A program made the position numbers and the translations under genes. A DNA stretch of 37,033 nt, taken from positions 1 through 37,033 of the forward strand of contig CACPDC010000016.1 of the NCBI GenBank assembly GCA_902632595.1. Direction: 5' to 3'. Under the pieces are notes generated by a model that was given only the letters and a program-made list of their open reading frames with translations, did no database searches and was not told the origin of the DNA. Position 1 is the stretch's first letter. The number at the start of each line of letters is the position of its first letter. Source of the DNA: an uncultured SAR116 cluster alpha proteobacterium. Lineage in GTDB: Bacteria > Pseudomonadota > Alphaproteobacteria > Puniceispirillales > Puniceispirillaceae. Below are positions 1 to 8,619 of this stretch, in pieces.

Positions 1-31
1 CTATGTAAGAATTAATAAAATTGGTGTATTT

Positions 32-970
32 TTAGTTACTAATTGTCATGTTTATCCATAAAAATAAACAATAAATAGACAGAAAACAGCTACTTACAAA
101 TCTCCCTATTGGGAATCTTATGAAAATAATGACTGCCAACACTATTGTAACTAAAATCATTATGGGCATTCCTAAGAAAAGCATGTCATTTGGCACTTCA
201 AGTTCACTTATCAACCTAGTTATTCCTAAACCCGCCGCAATGTTAAATATATTTGAGCCAATTATACTTCCGAGTGCCATATCGATCCTGCGATGAAATA
301 GGCTTGCAACTGCGGCAGCAATTTCTGGCAAAGACGTTCCAAAAGCGATAATTGTAAGTCCTATAACTGTTTTCGAAATTGAAAGACCGACCGCAAGTTC
401 TACGGCGCCTTTAATTATTAAATCTGCACCGAAGATAAGACCAATAATGCCGGCAAAACTATATATAAGTGAGCGTTTAAAAGTGAGGTCTCTATCTGTG
501 TTATTCTCTATTTCATTCTCGTTTGATTGTTGGCTGACTAGATAAAATGAGTAAAATGTTAATATAAAAACTAAGGCAAAACCAAACAAAAGTGGCAGAG
601 AATTAAAGTAGTAAGCCGGGATACTGATTAAAATAGTTATGCAAAGAAGAAGTATCATGTCCCTTCTTATCGCTAAATCACCTGTGCTGATTGGAAAAAT
701 CAAACCTGTGATGCTTAAAACTACCAGGATATTGGTAATGTTTGAACCAATGATGTTTCCCCAAACAATTTGTGGAGCATTATTTAAAGCTGCTTGCAAT
801 GCAACAACTAATTCTGGTGCAGATGTGCCAGCAGCGATCAGAAGCACTGCCACAACATGGGGTGGTATTTGAAGATGACGAGCGATAGATACAGTGCCTG
901 GGATAATTACGTGAGCGGCTGTTAGTAGTATAGCTAGTCCGATAGCTAAAATTAAAATAGAAGTTATCAT
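32..970 (-). CDS. Calcium/sodium antiporter (CaCA family, YrbG-like)
   Basis: This is a 312-residue inner-membrane cation exchanger predicted to swap Ca2+ for Na+. The two inverted alpha repeats that define the Na+/Ca2+ exchanger family are visible. The first, near residues 48-80, has GTSAPELVVAL followed by GNIIGSN. The second, near residues 211-249, has GTSLPEIAAAV followed by GSIIGSN. The acidic residues in the two GTSxPE motifs are the expected ion ligands. Roughly ten hydrophobic segments are present, with a short hydrophilic loop near the middle (about residues 147-163) that is typical of the family. Length matches the bacterial YrbG type. It lies downstream of the ELM1-family gene on the same strand but 218 bases away, so it probably has its own promoter. 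The substrate is inferred from the family. Confidence 0.9.
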   Translation of the reverse strand: MITSILILAIGLAILLTAAHVIIPGTVSIARHLQIPPHVVAVLLIAAGTSAPELVVALQAALNNAPQIVWGNIIGSNITNILVVLSITGLIFPISTGDLAIRRDMILLLCITILISIPAYYFNSLPLLFGFALVFILTFYSFYLVSQQSNENEIENNTDRDLTFKRSLIYSFAGIIGLIFGADLIIKGAVELAVGLSISKTVIGLTIIAFGTSLPEIAAAVASLFHRRIDMALGSIIGSNIFNIAAGLGITRLISELEVPNDMLFLGMPIMILVTIVLAVIIFIRFPIGRFVSSCFLSIYCLFLWINMTISN

Positions 971-1188
971 TTTTTGACTAACTCAACACTTTTTTCAAAA
1001 TATTTCATAAAATATCAAACGTAAACCTTTTTTAAAGTTGGTATCGCCTTATCATAAACAAGTATTTTCTTTGTAATTCAAAGACTATCACCTATGCCCC
1101 TCTTTTCATATAGTTTTTAGATTTAACGTAGATGAATAATCTTTAATATTTTTTGTTAAACGGAGGTTATGCTTGGTCTTTTGCCAGG
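971..1188. other. Intergenic region, no confident element
   Basis: These 218 bases separate the ELM1-family stop from the antiporter start. They are AT-rich. I see a weak imperfect inverted repeat (CTTGG...CCAGG, about 1170-1187) just past the ELM1 stop but no clean stem followed by a T-run, and no convincing -35/-10 pair for the antiporter gene. Confidence 0.4.
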
Positions 1189-2178
1189 TCATTCATTAAG
1201 TATTGCATGTATTTTTTTCGCAATATTAGGCATCTGATTTAGAATTTGAGGCTGTATAAGTTCAGTATTTTCGGAAAAGGGATACGTAAAACCGCCATCA
1301 TTCATTATATTGTGAAATTTTGCGATCCTTCCCCGTTCTTCCTGCCAATAAGCGATAAGAACGGGCAACCCAAAAATACACGCTTCCGTTGCCATATTTA
1401 CTGAGTCCGAAGTAACAATTATTTCGTCTGCGATAGAAAAAATTTCGGGATATGGATTGCTCATTTTACCGTCCCAAAAAATATGTCTTTGGCTCTCAAT
1501 TTTGCGCTCGAACAGAAATTTGGCTTTACTTGGTGTGCGACGAGAAGGAATAATAATGAGTCTTGCGTTTTTTTTGGTAGCGTATCTATTAAGATTTTCT
1601 GCCATCTTTTCTACTGCTTTATTGGTAACTCTGTAGCGTCTATTGTTTCCACCAAGAAGCACAAGGATTTGTTTTCCATTAATAGGCCCGAACCTATTTA
1701 TCATTTTTGAGGTGCTTGACATGATGCGTTCTTTAACAAGTGAGGTTAAAGAACCAGTAGATACAATAAGATTAGGGTAATTATTTTCTAACTGTGCGAC
1801 CTTATCATGAGATGGAACAATTAATACATCGAAATTCTCAGGTGTTATGCCAGGGTCTTGAATATGTATAGTTTTACTTTTACCTTTTGAAATTCGCCTG
1901 AGACCTATAGATATTCCCGACATTTTTCGACCACAACTAACAATGTAGTCAGGGTATGGACCTTTTATCCAATCAGGGGTTCGACCAATTGTGAGTCTCC
2001 ATGTTGGTATTTTTGCAAGTCTAGGAAACAATCTGAGAATTGGTGTCGGATGAACCTTCAGGATGGTAGGCTCTAATTTCAATGACTCAGTGACAGCAAC
2101 GCATTGATTGAACATCCCAATAGTTCCATCGGTGATTATCCAGCATTCTTTTGATTTATTATAGGGCACTTTTTTCAC
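1189..2178 (-). CDS. ELM1 family GT-B-like protein (DUF1022/COG3660)
   Basis: This 329-residue protein matches the family of bacterial proteins related to plant mitochondrial fission protein ELM1. Visible marks are an N-terminal segment on the theme 'WIITDGTIGMFNQCVAV', the stretch LVLLGGNNRRYRV, the basic motif IIIPSRRTP, and the C-terminal IIVTSDSVNMATEACIFGLPVLIAY. The last has the Ser/Asp and Glu-Ala pattern of a GT-B nucleotide-sugar site. The fold therefore looks like a glycosyltransferase, possibly acting on the cell envelope, but the bacterial substrate is not known. No signal peptide or membrane span is seen. The gene is divergent from the Lrp-type regulator, with 98 bases between the two starts, so regulation by that neighbour is possible but unproven. 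Confidence 0.82.
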   Translation of the reverse strand: MKKVPYNKSKECWIITDGTIGMFNQCVAVTESLKLEPTILKVHPTPILRLFPRLAKIPTWRLTIGRTPDWIKGPYPDYIVSCGRKMSGISIGLRRISKGKSKTIHIQDPGITPENFDVLIVPSHDKVAQLENNYPNLIVSTGSLTSLVKERIMSSTSKMINRFGPINGKQILVLLGGNNRRYRVTNKAVEKMAENLNRYATKKNARLIIIPSRRTPSKAKFLFERKIESQRHIFWDGKMSNPYPEIFSIADEIIVTSDSVNMATEACIFGLPVLIAYWQEERGRIAKFHNIMNDGGFTYPFSENTELIQPQILNQMPNIAKKIHAILNE

Positions 2179-2249
2179 TAAATTTAATTCTAGTTTTCAA
2201 TTTTTTTTAAAGTTGTAATATTCTTGCGTCATTTGGTTTAACTATTTAT

Positions 2250-2261
2250 GATTTGGAAATC
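2250..2261. promoter_or_regulatory. Inverted repeat before Lrp-type gene (possible operator)
   Basis: GATTT-GG-AAATC is a perfect 12-base palindrome. It sits inside a wider 7-base inverted repeat (TCATTTG ... CAAATGA, about 2229-2267) and lies 15 bases before the regulator's start codon. Lrp/AsnC proteins commonly bind AT-rich palindromes in their own promoters, so an autoregulatory operator is plausible. The call rests on position and symmetry only. Confidence 0.3.
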
Positions 2262-2276
2262 AAATGAGGATTTTTT

Positions 2277-2762
2277 ATGGTAAAAAAACATAAGTTGGAC
2301 AAAGTTGACAGACAAATTCTTTATGATCTTCAGAAAAATGGGAGATTGAGTAATGTTGAGCTTGCTAAAAATGCAGGGATATCGGCACCTCCATGTTTAA
2401 GGCGTGTTAGAGCTCTAGAAGAAGCAGGTGTGATAAAAGGATATAACGCAGAAATTGATCCAGAGTCGTTGGGATATACTGTAACAGTATTTGCATTTGT
2501 AGGCCTTATTAGCCAAGCCGAGGTGGATTTAAAAAAATTCGAGAGTATGGTATTAAACTGGGAAGAGGTGAGGGAATGCCATATGCTAATGGGAGAAATC
2601 GATTTTCTTCTTAAAATTGTTTCTATCGATTGGGATGACTTTCAGAAGTTTTTAACTAGCAAGCTCACACCTGCTCCAAACGTAAGTCATGTAAAAACGG
2701 CGCTGTCTATTAGATCGGAGAAAGAATTACCTGGGGTTCCTTTGACAGTCAAACCAAGTTGA
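2277..2762 (+). CDS. Lrp/AsnC family transcriptional regulator
   Basis: This is a 161-residue regulator. Residues 7-57 form the winged helix-turn-helix with the classic LDKVDRQILYDLQKNGRLSNVELA opening (shown here only as a pattern: LDxxDRxIL, then VELAxxAGIS, then CLRRVRALEEAGVI). Residues 70-150 are the RAM ligand-binding domain, beginning GYTVTVFAFVGL and including the ECHMLMGEIDFLLKI strand. Family members sense amino acids or related metabolites and bind DNA as dimers or octamers. The start is supported by GAGGA at 2266-2270, six bases before the ATG. It converges with greA and diverges from the ELM1-family gene. The specific ligand and target cannot be told from sequence. Confidence 0.92.
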   Translation: MVKKHKLDKVDRQILYDLQKNGRLSNVELAKNAGISAPPCLRRVRALEEAGVIKGYNAEIDPESLGYTVTVFAFVGLISQAEVDLKKFESMVLNWEEVRECHMLMGEIDFLLKIVSIDWDDFQKFLTSKLTPAPNVSHVKTALSIRSEKELPGVPLTVKPS

Positions 2763-2791
2763 GCATAATTATAATAAAACTTACTAGATTA

Positions 2792-3271
2792 CTACCCTCT
2801 GTATACAGATATAGAGATAATTTCATAAGGATGTGGCCCACGGGGAGTTTGAACCTCCACCGAATCCCCAACCTTTTTTCCTATTAAACCTTTCGCAATC
2901 GGTGATGCAGTTGAAATTTTTCGTTCTTCGAGCTCCGCTTCGTATGGACCAACAATCGAATAATTATATTCTATGTCTGTTATTTCATCTACTATTACAA
3001 CCGTCACCCCAAATGTGACTGTTTCACCTGTAATTCTGCTAGTATCAATTACTTCGGCCCGACTTGTTACATCCTCTAACTCTGTGATTCGACCTTCTAT
3101 AAATGATTGTCGCTCACGCGCAGCATGATACTCAGCATTCTCGGATAAATCACCATGTTCTCTGGCGTCTGCGATCGCACGAATAACCTGCTGTCTTTCA
3201 ACGTTTTTTAATTGTTGTAACTCCAACTTTATTTTTTCTAATCCAGATTGCGTAAATGGAATCTTTTCCAT
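2792..3271 (-). CDS. greA: Transcription elongation factor GreA
   Basis: GreA rescues backtracked RNA polymerase by stimulating cleavage of the nascent transcript. The 159-residue length is typical. The N-terminal coiled coil opens with 'PFTQSGLEKIKLELQQLK' and carries the tip acidic pair in the GDLSENAEYHAARERQ region near residues 40-55. The C-terminal FKBP-like domain ends with SPIAKGLIGKKVGDSVEV and a PRG segment. The gene follows carB on the same strand after 61 bases, so readthrough from carAB is likely. An AAGAGG motif precedes the ATG. Confidence 0.96.
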   Translation of the reverse strand: MEKIPFTQSGLEKIKLELQQLKNVERQQVIRAIADAREHGDLSENAEYHAARERQSFIEGRITELEDVTSRAEVIDTSRITGETVTFGVTVVIVDEITDIEYNYSIVGPYEAELEERKISTASPIAKGLIGKKVGDSVEVQTPRGPHPYEIISISVYRG

Positions 3272-3332
3272 ATTAAGCCTCTTATCTTTTTGTAATTAAA
3301 TACATGTATTTAAATAGCAAGTGTAATATGAT

Positions 3333-6300
3333 TCAATTTAATCGTCTAGGCTTAGTATTTTCTAAACTCTTTGCATTTCGTAAATAACTTTGAATGGAAC
3401 TTGGGGACAGTTTAGTTTTTTGTAATGCAATAATCGCACCAACAGCTGCCCTACTTCCAGACACTGTTGTGTAATAGGGAATTTTATTTGTTAGAGCTGT
3501 CTGTCTGAGTGATAAACTATCCCTAATTGATGGGACTCCTTGTGCAGTATTAAACACAAGATCAATTTCACCTGATAGCATAGCATCCACAGCATGAGGT
3601 CTACCTTCGAGAACTTTATTCACTCTTTTAGCAATAAGGCCATTATTAGTAAGGTATTTGGTTGTTCCCTCGGTTGCCATAATTTCAAATCCATTTTTTG
3701 CAAGGGATCTGCAAATCTCAACAAAGTAGGGTTTATCCGAATCTTTTACTGAAACAAAAACTGTTCCAGTTGCAGGTAGATCAACTCCGGCTGCTAATTG
3801 ACTTTTGGCAAAAGCAATTCCAAATTCACTGTCAATTCCCATTACTTCGCCAGTTGATTTCATCTCTGGGCCGAGAAAAACATCGACACCTGGAAAACGA
3901 GAAAATGGAAAAACAGCCTCCTTTACCGAAACATACTTCTGATTTGAGTAATTTAGTAACATTCCTGATAATTTTTCACCAGACATAATTTTAGCTGCAA
4001 TTTTTGCTATCTCGTTTCCTGTAGATTTTGCAACGAAAGGTACGGTTCTACTTCCTCTAGGATTTACTTCGAGGAGAAAAACCTCCTTATCCTTTATTGC
4101 AAATTGAACGTTCATTAACCCAATCACGTTAAGAGCAAATGCCAGGGCTCGAGTTTGGTTATGAATTTCTTTTAAAATATCGTTAGGTAACGTTTGAGGT
4201 GGAAGAGAACAAGCAGAGTCGCCAGAATGAATTCCAGCTTCCTCAATATGTTCCATAACCCCTGCAATAAATACTTCTTCTGTGTCGCATAACGCATCCA
4301 CATCTACCTCAATGGCATTTTCGATAAACCTATCAATTAATACTGGATTTTTACCTGAAACTTCTACCGCTTTGCTCATGTATCGTTCCAGGTCGGATAG
4401 CTGATGTACTACTTCCATTGCCCGTCCACCTAAAACATAAGATGGGCGTATTACTACTGGTAGACCAATTTCTGATACAACTTTAGTCGCTTCAGCTAAA
4501 GATGTTGCAATTCCATTTTCAGGTTGTTTTAATGATAAATTTTTCAGTAGTTGTTGGAAACGCTCCCTATCCTCTGCAAGGTCAATTGAATCAGGACTTG
4601 TTCCAAGAATTGGTATACCCACAGCCTCTATATCGCCTGCTATTTTTAGTGGTGTTTGCCCGCCCAATTGAACTATTACTCCTTTTAATGTGCCTCTTTG
4701 TCGTTCTTTGAGCAATATTTCAATCACATCTTCGCCAGTTAATGGCTCAAAATATAACCTATCAGAAGTATCATAGTCAGTTGAAACCGTCTCCGGATTA
4801 CAGTTAACCATTATTGTTTCATATCCTAAATCGGACAGAGCGTACGCGGCATGAACGCAACAATAATCGAACTCAATTCCCTGGCCAATTCTATTCGGTC
4901 CGCCGCCTAATATTACAATTTTTTCTCTGTTAGACGGGTTCGACTCACACTCTGCATTTTCGTCTTCCTCATAAGTAGAGTAGAAATAGGCAGTTTCTGA
5001 AGCAAATTCTGCGGCACATGTATCAATACGTTTGAATACTGGGTGAATATTTTGTGATTTGCGCAACTGATATACCTCCTCTCGTTGACAGTTTGTTAAA
5101 TGCGCAATTCGATTATCATGAAAACCTGCAGATTTAAGCGATAATAAATCTGTTTTACTATGCGGTAGACCGGACTCTTTTAATTCTTCTTCAAGTTTAA
5201 TTATTAATAAGATCTGGTTCAAAAACCAATAATCCCATCTCGTGGATGCGTGAATTTCGGAAAGACTCATGCCGTGCCTCATTGCTTGAGCTATGCGAAA
5301 TATCCTATCTGGTGTTTGTTCAGAAAGCCATCCATGTAAAATATCTTTATTTAACTCATCTTCAGAGACAGGTAGTTCAATTTCATCCAGACCAGATACT
5401 CCGGTCTCAAGTGAACGAAGTGCTTTTTGTAAGCTTTCCTGAAAACTCCTGCCAATGGCCATGGCCTCACCCACTGACTTCATGGACGTAGTTAAAAAGG
5501 CCTCCGAACCGTTGAATTTCTCGAATGTGAATCTTGGTATTTTGGTAACAATATAATCTATAGAGGGTTCAAAACTTGCTGGCGTGATTCTTGTTATGTC
5601 ATTTACTAATTCGTCCAGAGTAAACCCGACTGCTAACTTGGCGGCAATTTTTGCGATTGGAAATCCAGTTGCCTTAGAGGCAAGCGCTGATGATCTGCTC
5701 ACTCTTGGGTTCATTTCAATTACGATTATCCTACCAGTATCAGGACAGACAGCAAACTGAACATTCGAGCCGCCTGTATCAACACCTATTTCTCGTAACA
5801 CAGCAATCGAAGCATTACGCAAAATTTGATATTCTTTGTCAGTGAGTGTTAAAGCAGGTGCTACTGTTATAGAGTCTCCTGTGTGAACGCCCATCGGGTC
5901 TACGTTCTCGATAGAACAAATTATGATACAATTATCGGCCCTATCACGAACAACTTCCATTTCAAATTCTTTCCAGCCTAGAAGGGACTCTTCTACAAGA
6001 ACCTCAGTTACGGGAGATAGTCTCAATCCATCAGAGACTATGTTGAGATATTCGGCTTTATTATAAGCTATGCCGCCACCTTCCCCTCCAAGTGTGAAAG
6101 ATGGTCGGATTATAGAGGGTAGACCCACAAGATTTAGTGCCTCTTCAGCTTCCTCTATCGTTTTAATTGTGGTTGACCGAGCGGACTCAAGACCAATCCT
6201 ATCCATTGCTGCTCGGAATAGAGAACGGTCTTCTGCCTTAGCGATGGCCTCTGGCTTAGCTCCTATTAGCTCAACGTTATATTTTTCTAAGATGCCCATT

Positions 6301-6611
6301 TCATACAATTTTAATGCTATGTTAAGCGCCGTCTGGCCGCCCATTGTGGGTAAGATGGCATCTGGACATTCTTTTATTATTATAGAAGTTACTATTTCGG
6401 GAGTTATCGGTTCAATATAAGTTGCATCTGCCACCATTGGATCGGTCATAATAGTTGCAGGATTAGAATTTATAAGGATAATACGATAACCTTCTTCTTT
6501 TAGTGCTTTACAGGCTTGAGTTCCTGAGTAATCAAACTCGCATGCCTGTCCGATAATTATTGGTCCGGCCCCAATTATTAATATTGATGATATATCACTT
6601 CGGCTTGGCAT
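3333..6611 (-). CDS. carB: Carbamoyl-phosphate synthase large subunit
   Basis: CarB uses ammonia delivered by CarA, bicarbonate and two ATP to make carbamoyl phosphate for arginine and pyrimidine synthesis. The 1092-residue protein has the expected duplicated layout. The N-terminal carboxyphosphate half starts [19 protein letters not shown]; the second half starts [19 protein letters not shown] near residue 570. Each half has an ATP-grasp domain ([10 protein letters not shown] and GGRAMEVV loops; [16 protein letters not shown] and [16 protein letters not shown] metal and nucleotide sites). A C-terminal MGS-like allosteric domain begins with [13 protein letters not shown]. The start overlaps the end of carA by 17 bases, so the two are translationally linked. 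No key residue appears to be missing. Confidence 0.97.
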   Translation of the reverse strand: MPSRSDISSILIIGAGPIIIGQACEFDYSGTQACKALKEEGYRIILINSNPATIMTDPMVADATYIEPITPEIVTSIIIKECPDAILPTMGGQTALNIALKLYEMGILEKYNVELIGAKPEAIAKAEDRSLFRAAMDRIGLESARSTTIKTIEEAEEALNLVGLPSIIRPSFTLGGEGGGIAYNKAEYLNIVSDGLRLSPVTEVLVEESLLGWKEFEMEVVRDRADNCIIICSIENVDPMGVHTGDSITVAPALTLTDKEYQILRNASIAVLREIGVDTGGSNVQFAVCPDTGRIIVIEMNPRVSRSSALASKATGFPIAKIAAKLAVGFTLDELVNDITRITPASFEPSIDYIVTKIPRFTFEKFNGSEAFLTTSMKSVGEAMAIGRSFQESLQKALRSLETGVSGLDEIELPVSEDELNKDILHGWLSEQTPDRIFRIAQAMRHGMSLSEIHASTRWDYWFLNQILLIIKLEEELKESGLPHSKTDLLSLKSAGFHDNRIAHLTNCQREEVYQLRKSQNIHPVFKRIDTCAAEFASETAYFYSTYEEDENAECESNPSNREKIVILGGGPNRIGQGIEFDYCCVHAAYALSDLGYETIMVNCNPETVSTDYDTSDRLYFEPLTGEDVIEILLKERQRGTLKGVIVQLGGQTPLKIAGDIEAVGIPILGTSPDSIDLAEDRERFQQLLKNLSLKQPENGIATSLAEATKVVSEIGLPVVIRPSYVLGGRAMEVVHQLSDLERYMSKAVEVSGKNPVLIDRFIENAIEVDVDALCDTEEVFIAGVMEHIEEAGIHSGDSACSLPPQTLPNDILKEIHNQTRALAFALNVIGLMNVQFAIKDKEVFLLEVNPRGSRTVPFVAKSTGNEIAKIAAKIMSGEKLSGMLLNYSNQKYVSVKEAVFPFSRFPGVDVFLGPEMKSTGEVMGIDSEFGIAFAKSQLAAGVDLPATGTVFVSVKDSDKPYFVEICRSLAKNGFEIMATEGTTKYLTNNGLIAKRVNKVLEGRPHAVDAMLSGEIDLVFNTAQGVPSIRDSLSLRQTALTNKIPYYTTVSGSRAAVGAIIALQKTKLSPSSIQSYLRNAKSLENTKPRRLN

Positions 6612-7782
6612 TAAGATTTGTCCTTTCTTCCATCAGATGAGTAAAATGATAGAATAAATCTCGAGAGTCATGAGGACCCGGAGAAGCCTCTGGGTGATAT
6701 TGTACTGAAAATATCGGTAAACTCTTATGTTTTAGTCCTTCTATACTCCCATCAAACAAGGATCTATGAGTGACTTCAAGACAATTAGGTAGATTATCAT
6801 CATCAACTACAAAGCCGTGGTTTTGGCTAGTGATTTCTATTTGTTTTGTTTCAACAACTTTTACTGGGTGATTGGCTCCTCTATGTCCTTTATTCATTTT
6901 TGACGTGCTACCACCCAAGGCTAGCGCAATAAGCTGATGTCCAATACAAATACCAAACATTGGTATTCCGCTCTCCGTTAATGCTCTTATTTCGCTTCCT
7001 GCATATTTGGCTGTAGCTGACGGGTCTCCTGGACCATTAGATAGGAAAATACCATCTGGATTTTGTGCTAGAATTTTTTCGGCGGAGCTCTCTGCAGGAA
7101 CCAGAATTACTTTGCAACCAGCTGTTTCAAGACACCGAAGTATGTTATGTTTTACGCCAAAATCGATCGCTACAACTTTGTGTCTTTTTCGTTTACTATT
7201 TTTGGAGAATTTTTGTTGCTCGAAATCAAAGCAAAATTTACTTCCTGACCATTCAGTTGAAGCAGCACATGTCACTGTTTTTGCTAGTTCCATGCCCATT
7301 AAACCTGGAAATGCACTAATTTTATTCGAAATTTTTTCCAAGTTAAAATTTGGATTTTTTTGAAAAGATATTAGCGCGGTTCTGGCACCATCTTCGCGAA
7401 TTTTATGGGTTAGGGCGCGTGTATCAATACCGCTAATCCCTGGCAGGTTATGTTTTTTTAGCCATTCCGTGAATGGGTTTATGTTTCTCCAATTCGATGG
7501 TGTAGTTACTTTATTTCTAGTGATTAATCCCAATGCTGATGGTTGATCTGACTCCATGTCTGTCGGATTTGTACCTACATTACCGATATGTGGGAAGGTA
7601 AAATTGATTATCTGTCCTGCATATGACGGATCAGTAAGTATTTCTTGATAGCCCGTCATTGAGGTGTTGAAACATAACTCCCCAACTGATTCGGTCTCCG
7701 CACCAAAACCATAACCATAAAAAATGGCCCCGCTATCTAAAATTAGCAGAGCATCTTTATTATAGTTCAGTTTTTTAGACAT
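6595..7782 (-). CDS. carA: Carbamoyl-phosphate synthase small subunit
   Basis: CarA is the class I glutamine amidotransferase subunit that feeds ammonia to CarB. The protein has 395 residues. The N-terminal CPSase small-chain domain shows [25 protein letters not shown]-type sequence (pattern [20 protein letters not shown]). The glutaminase domain has the catalytic Cys279 in GICIGHQ, where most homologues have GICLGHQ, plus His363 and Glu365 in the [13 protein letters not shown] motif. It is the first gene of the carA-carB-greA unit and is preceded by a long leader with a predicted promoter and alternative hairpins. It is divergent from the yqeY-like gene. Confidence 0.97.
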   Translation of the reverse strand: MSKKLNYNKDALLILDSGAIFYGYGFGAETESVGELCFNTSMTGYQEILTDPSYAGQIINFTFPHIGNVGTNPTDMESDQPSALGLITRNKVTTPSNWRNINPFTEWLKKHNLPGISGIDTRALTHKIREDGARTALISFQKNPNFNLEKISNKISAFPGLMGMELAKTVTCAASTEWSGSKFCFDFEQQKFSKNSKRKRHKVVAIDFGVKHNILRCLETAGCKVILVPAESSAEKILAQNPDGIFLSNGPGDPSATAKYAGSEIRALTESGIPMFGICIGHQLIALALGGSTSKMNKGHRGANHPVKVVETKQIEITSQNHGFVVDDDNLPNCLEVTHRSLFDGSIEGLKHKSLPIFSVQYHPEASPGPHDSRDLFYHFTHLMEERTNLNAKPK

Positions 7783-7859
7783 AATTCCAGTTATCTACCC
7801 TCACCCAAAAAAGAGGATGCTCATATCTTTTAGGTCTATCGGTCAAAGACAAATAAAAT

Positions 7860-7894
7860 CTTAATCTTTTTTAAGGAACTAGATTAAGTTTCCT
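7860..7894 (-). promoter_or_regulatory. Alternative hairpins in the carAB leader
   Basis: On the minus strand two stems compete. Stem A pairs AGGAAACT (7894-7887) with AGTTCCT (7880-7874), with one bulge and a 6-base loop. Stem B pairs CTTAATCT (7888-7881) with AGATTAAG (7867-7860), a perfect 8-base stem with a 13-base loop, followed by ATTTTATTTG. The stems share bases 7887-7888, and the stem A loop is the left arm of stem B, so both cannot form fully. This could be an attenuator, but the T-run is weak. Confidence 0.3.
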
Positions 7895-7913
7895 AAAATA
7901 GTTAAACTTCGAT

Positions 7914-7942
7914 TTTCTACAAAACTAAGATGCTGAGGTCAA
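7914..7942 (-). promoter_or_regulatory. Predicted sigma70-type promoter of carAB
   Basis: On the minus strand TTGACC (7942-7937), a 17-base spacer and TAGAAA (7919-7914) make a reasonable -35/-10 pair. Transcription would start near 7907 and give a leader of about 125 nt before carA. Confidence 0.4.
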
Positions 7943-8052
7943 GGGTTTGAAATAGTCAATCAAAGAGTTAAATTTAACATAAACTTGCCAGACTTGCTTA
8001 CGTTTAGTATGCAAAAGCAAAAATATCTTCAGCTAACTCGAAATCATAAAGA

Positions 8053-8535
8053 ATGGTAGGAACTATGAGAGATGAGATATCAAATTCTATGAAGGATGCG
8101 CTTAAAGCTGGTGATAAGGTTGCTTTATCTACTATAAGACTCATAGCTGCAGCATTAAAGGACAGAGATATTACCGCGCGTGGGAACGGGATATCAGAGG
8201 GTATTAGTGATAACGATATCTTGATGATGCTTCAAACTATGATAAAACAACGCCGCGAATCGTCTGTGATGTATAGAGAAGGCGGAAGGCCCGAATTAGC
8301 CGAAACAGAAGAACAAGAAATAAAAATAATAGAAGAATTTCTCCCAGAGCAGTTGGGTAAAGATGAAATTCAAAATGCAATTAAAATAGCAATTTCTGAA
8401 ACTAATGCTATTTCAGTTAAAGATATGGGGAAAGTCATGGGATACCTCAAGAAGGAATATACGGGTAAAATGGATTTCAGCCAGATCAGTGCACAAGTTA
8501 AAGAAGCATTAATGCGTGTAACGAACGACGGGTAA
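8053..8535 (+). CDS. yqeY: GatB/YqeY domain-containing protein
   Basis: This 160-residue protein belongs to the YqeY family, small helical proteins related to the tail domain of the GatB subunit of tRNA-dependent amidotransferase. Family marks are MRDEISNSMKDALKAGD at the start, 'STIRLIAAALKDRDITARG', the MIKQRRESSVMYREGGR segment and the ending IEEFLPEQL with 'MGKVMGYLKKEY'. The biochemical role is not established. The first ATG (8053) has no clear ribosome site. A second in-frame ATG at 8065 is preceded by AGGA (8058-8061) and gives the usual MRDEI start, so the true protein may be four residues shorter. Placement between divergent carA and dnaG is the common alphaproteobacterial order. Confidence 0.92.
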   Translation: MVGTMRDEISNSMKDALKAGDKVALSTIRLIAAALKDRDITARGNGISEGISDNDILMMLQTMIKQRRESSVMYREGGRPELAETEEQEIKIIEEFLPEQLGKDEIQNAIKIAISETNAISVKDMGKVMGYLKKEYTGKMDFSQISAQVKEALMRVTNDG

Positions 8536-8548
8536 TAATGAATTTCGA

Positions 8549-8580
8549 CTTTCAATAGGTGTCGTGGTTATCATTGAAAG
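8549..8580 (+). terminator. Hairpin between yqeY and dnaG
   Basis: CTTTCAAT (8549-8556) and ATTGAAAG (8573-8580) form a perfect 8-base stem around a 16-base loop, followed by CCTAATTTTT. The stem is AT-rich and the T-run begins four bases later, so it is at best a weak terminator or processing site that would partly separate yqeY from dnaG. Confidence 0.35.
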
Positions 8581-8619
8581 CCTAATTTTTAGAATTAAAT
8601 TTTAGCTATAAGATTTCAT

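Noticed and set aside
4502-6420. Several plus-strand open frames inside carB
   Set aside because: They are antisense to a highly conserved enzyme gene and show low-complexity, unconvincing translations.
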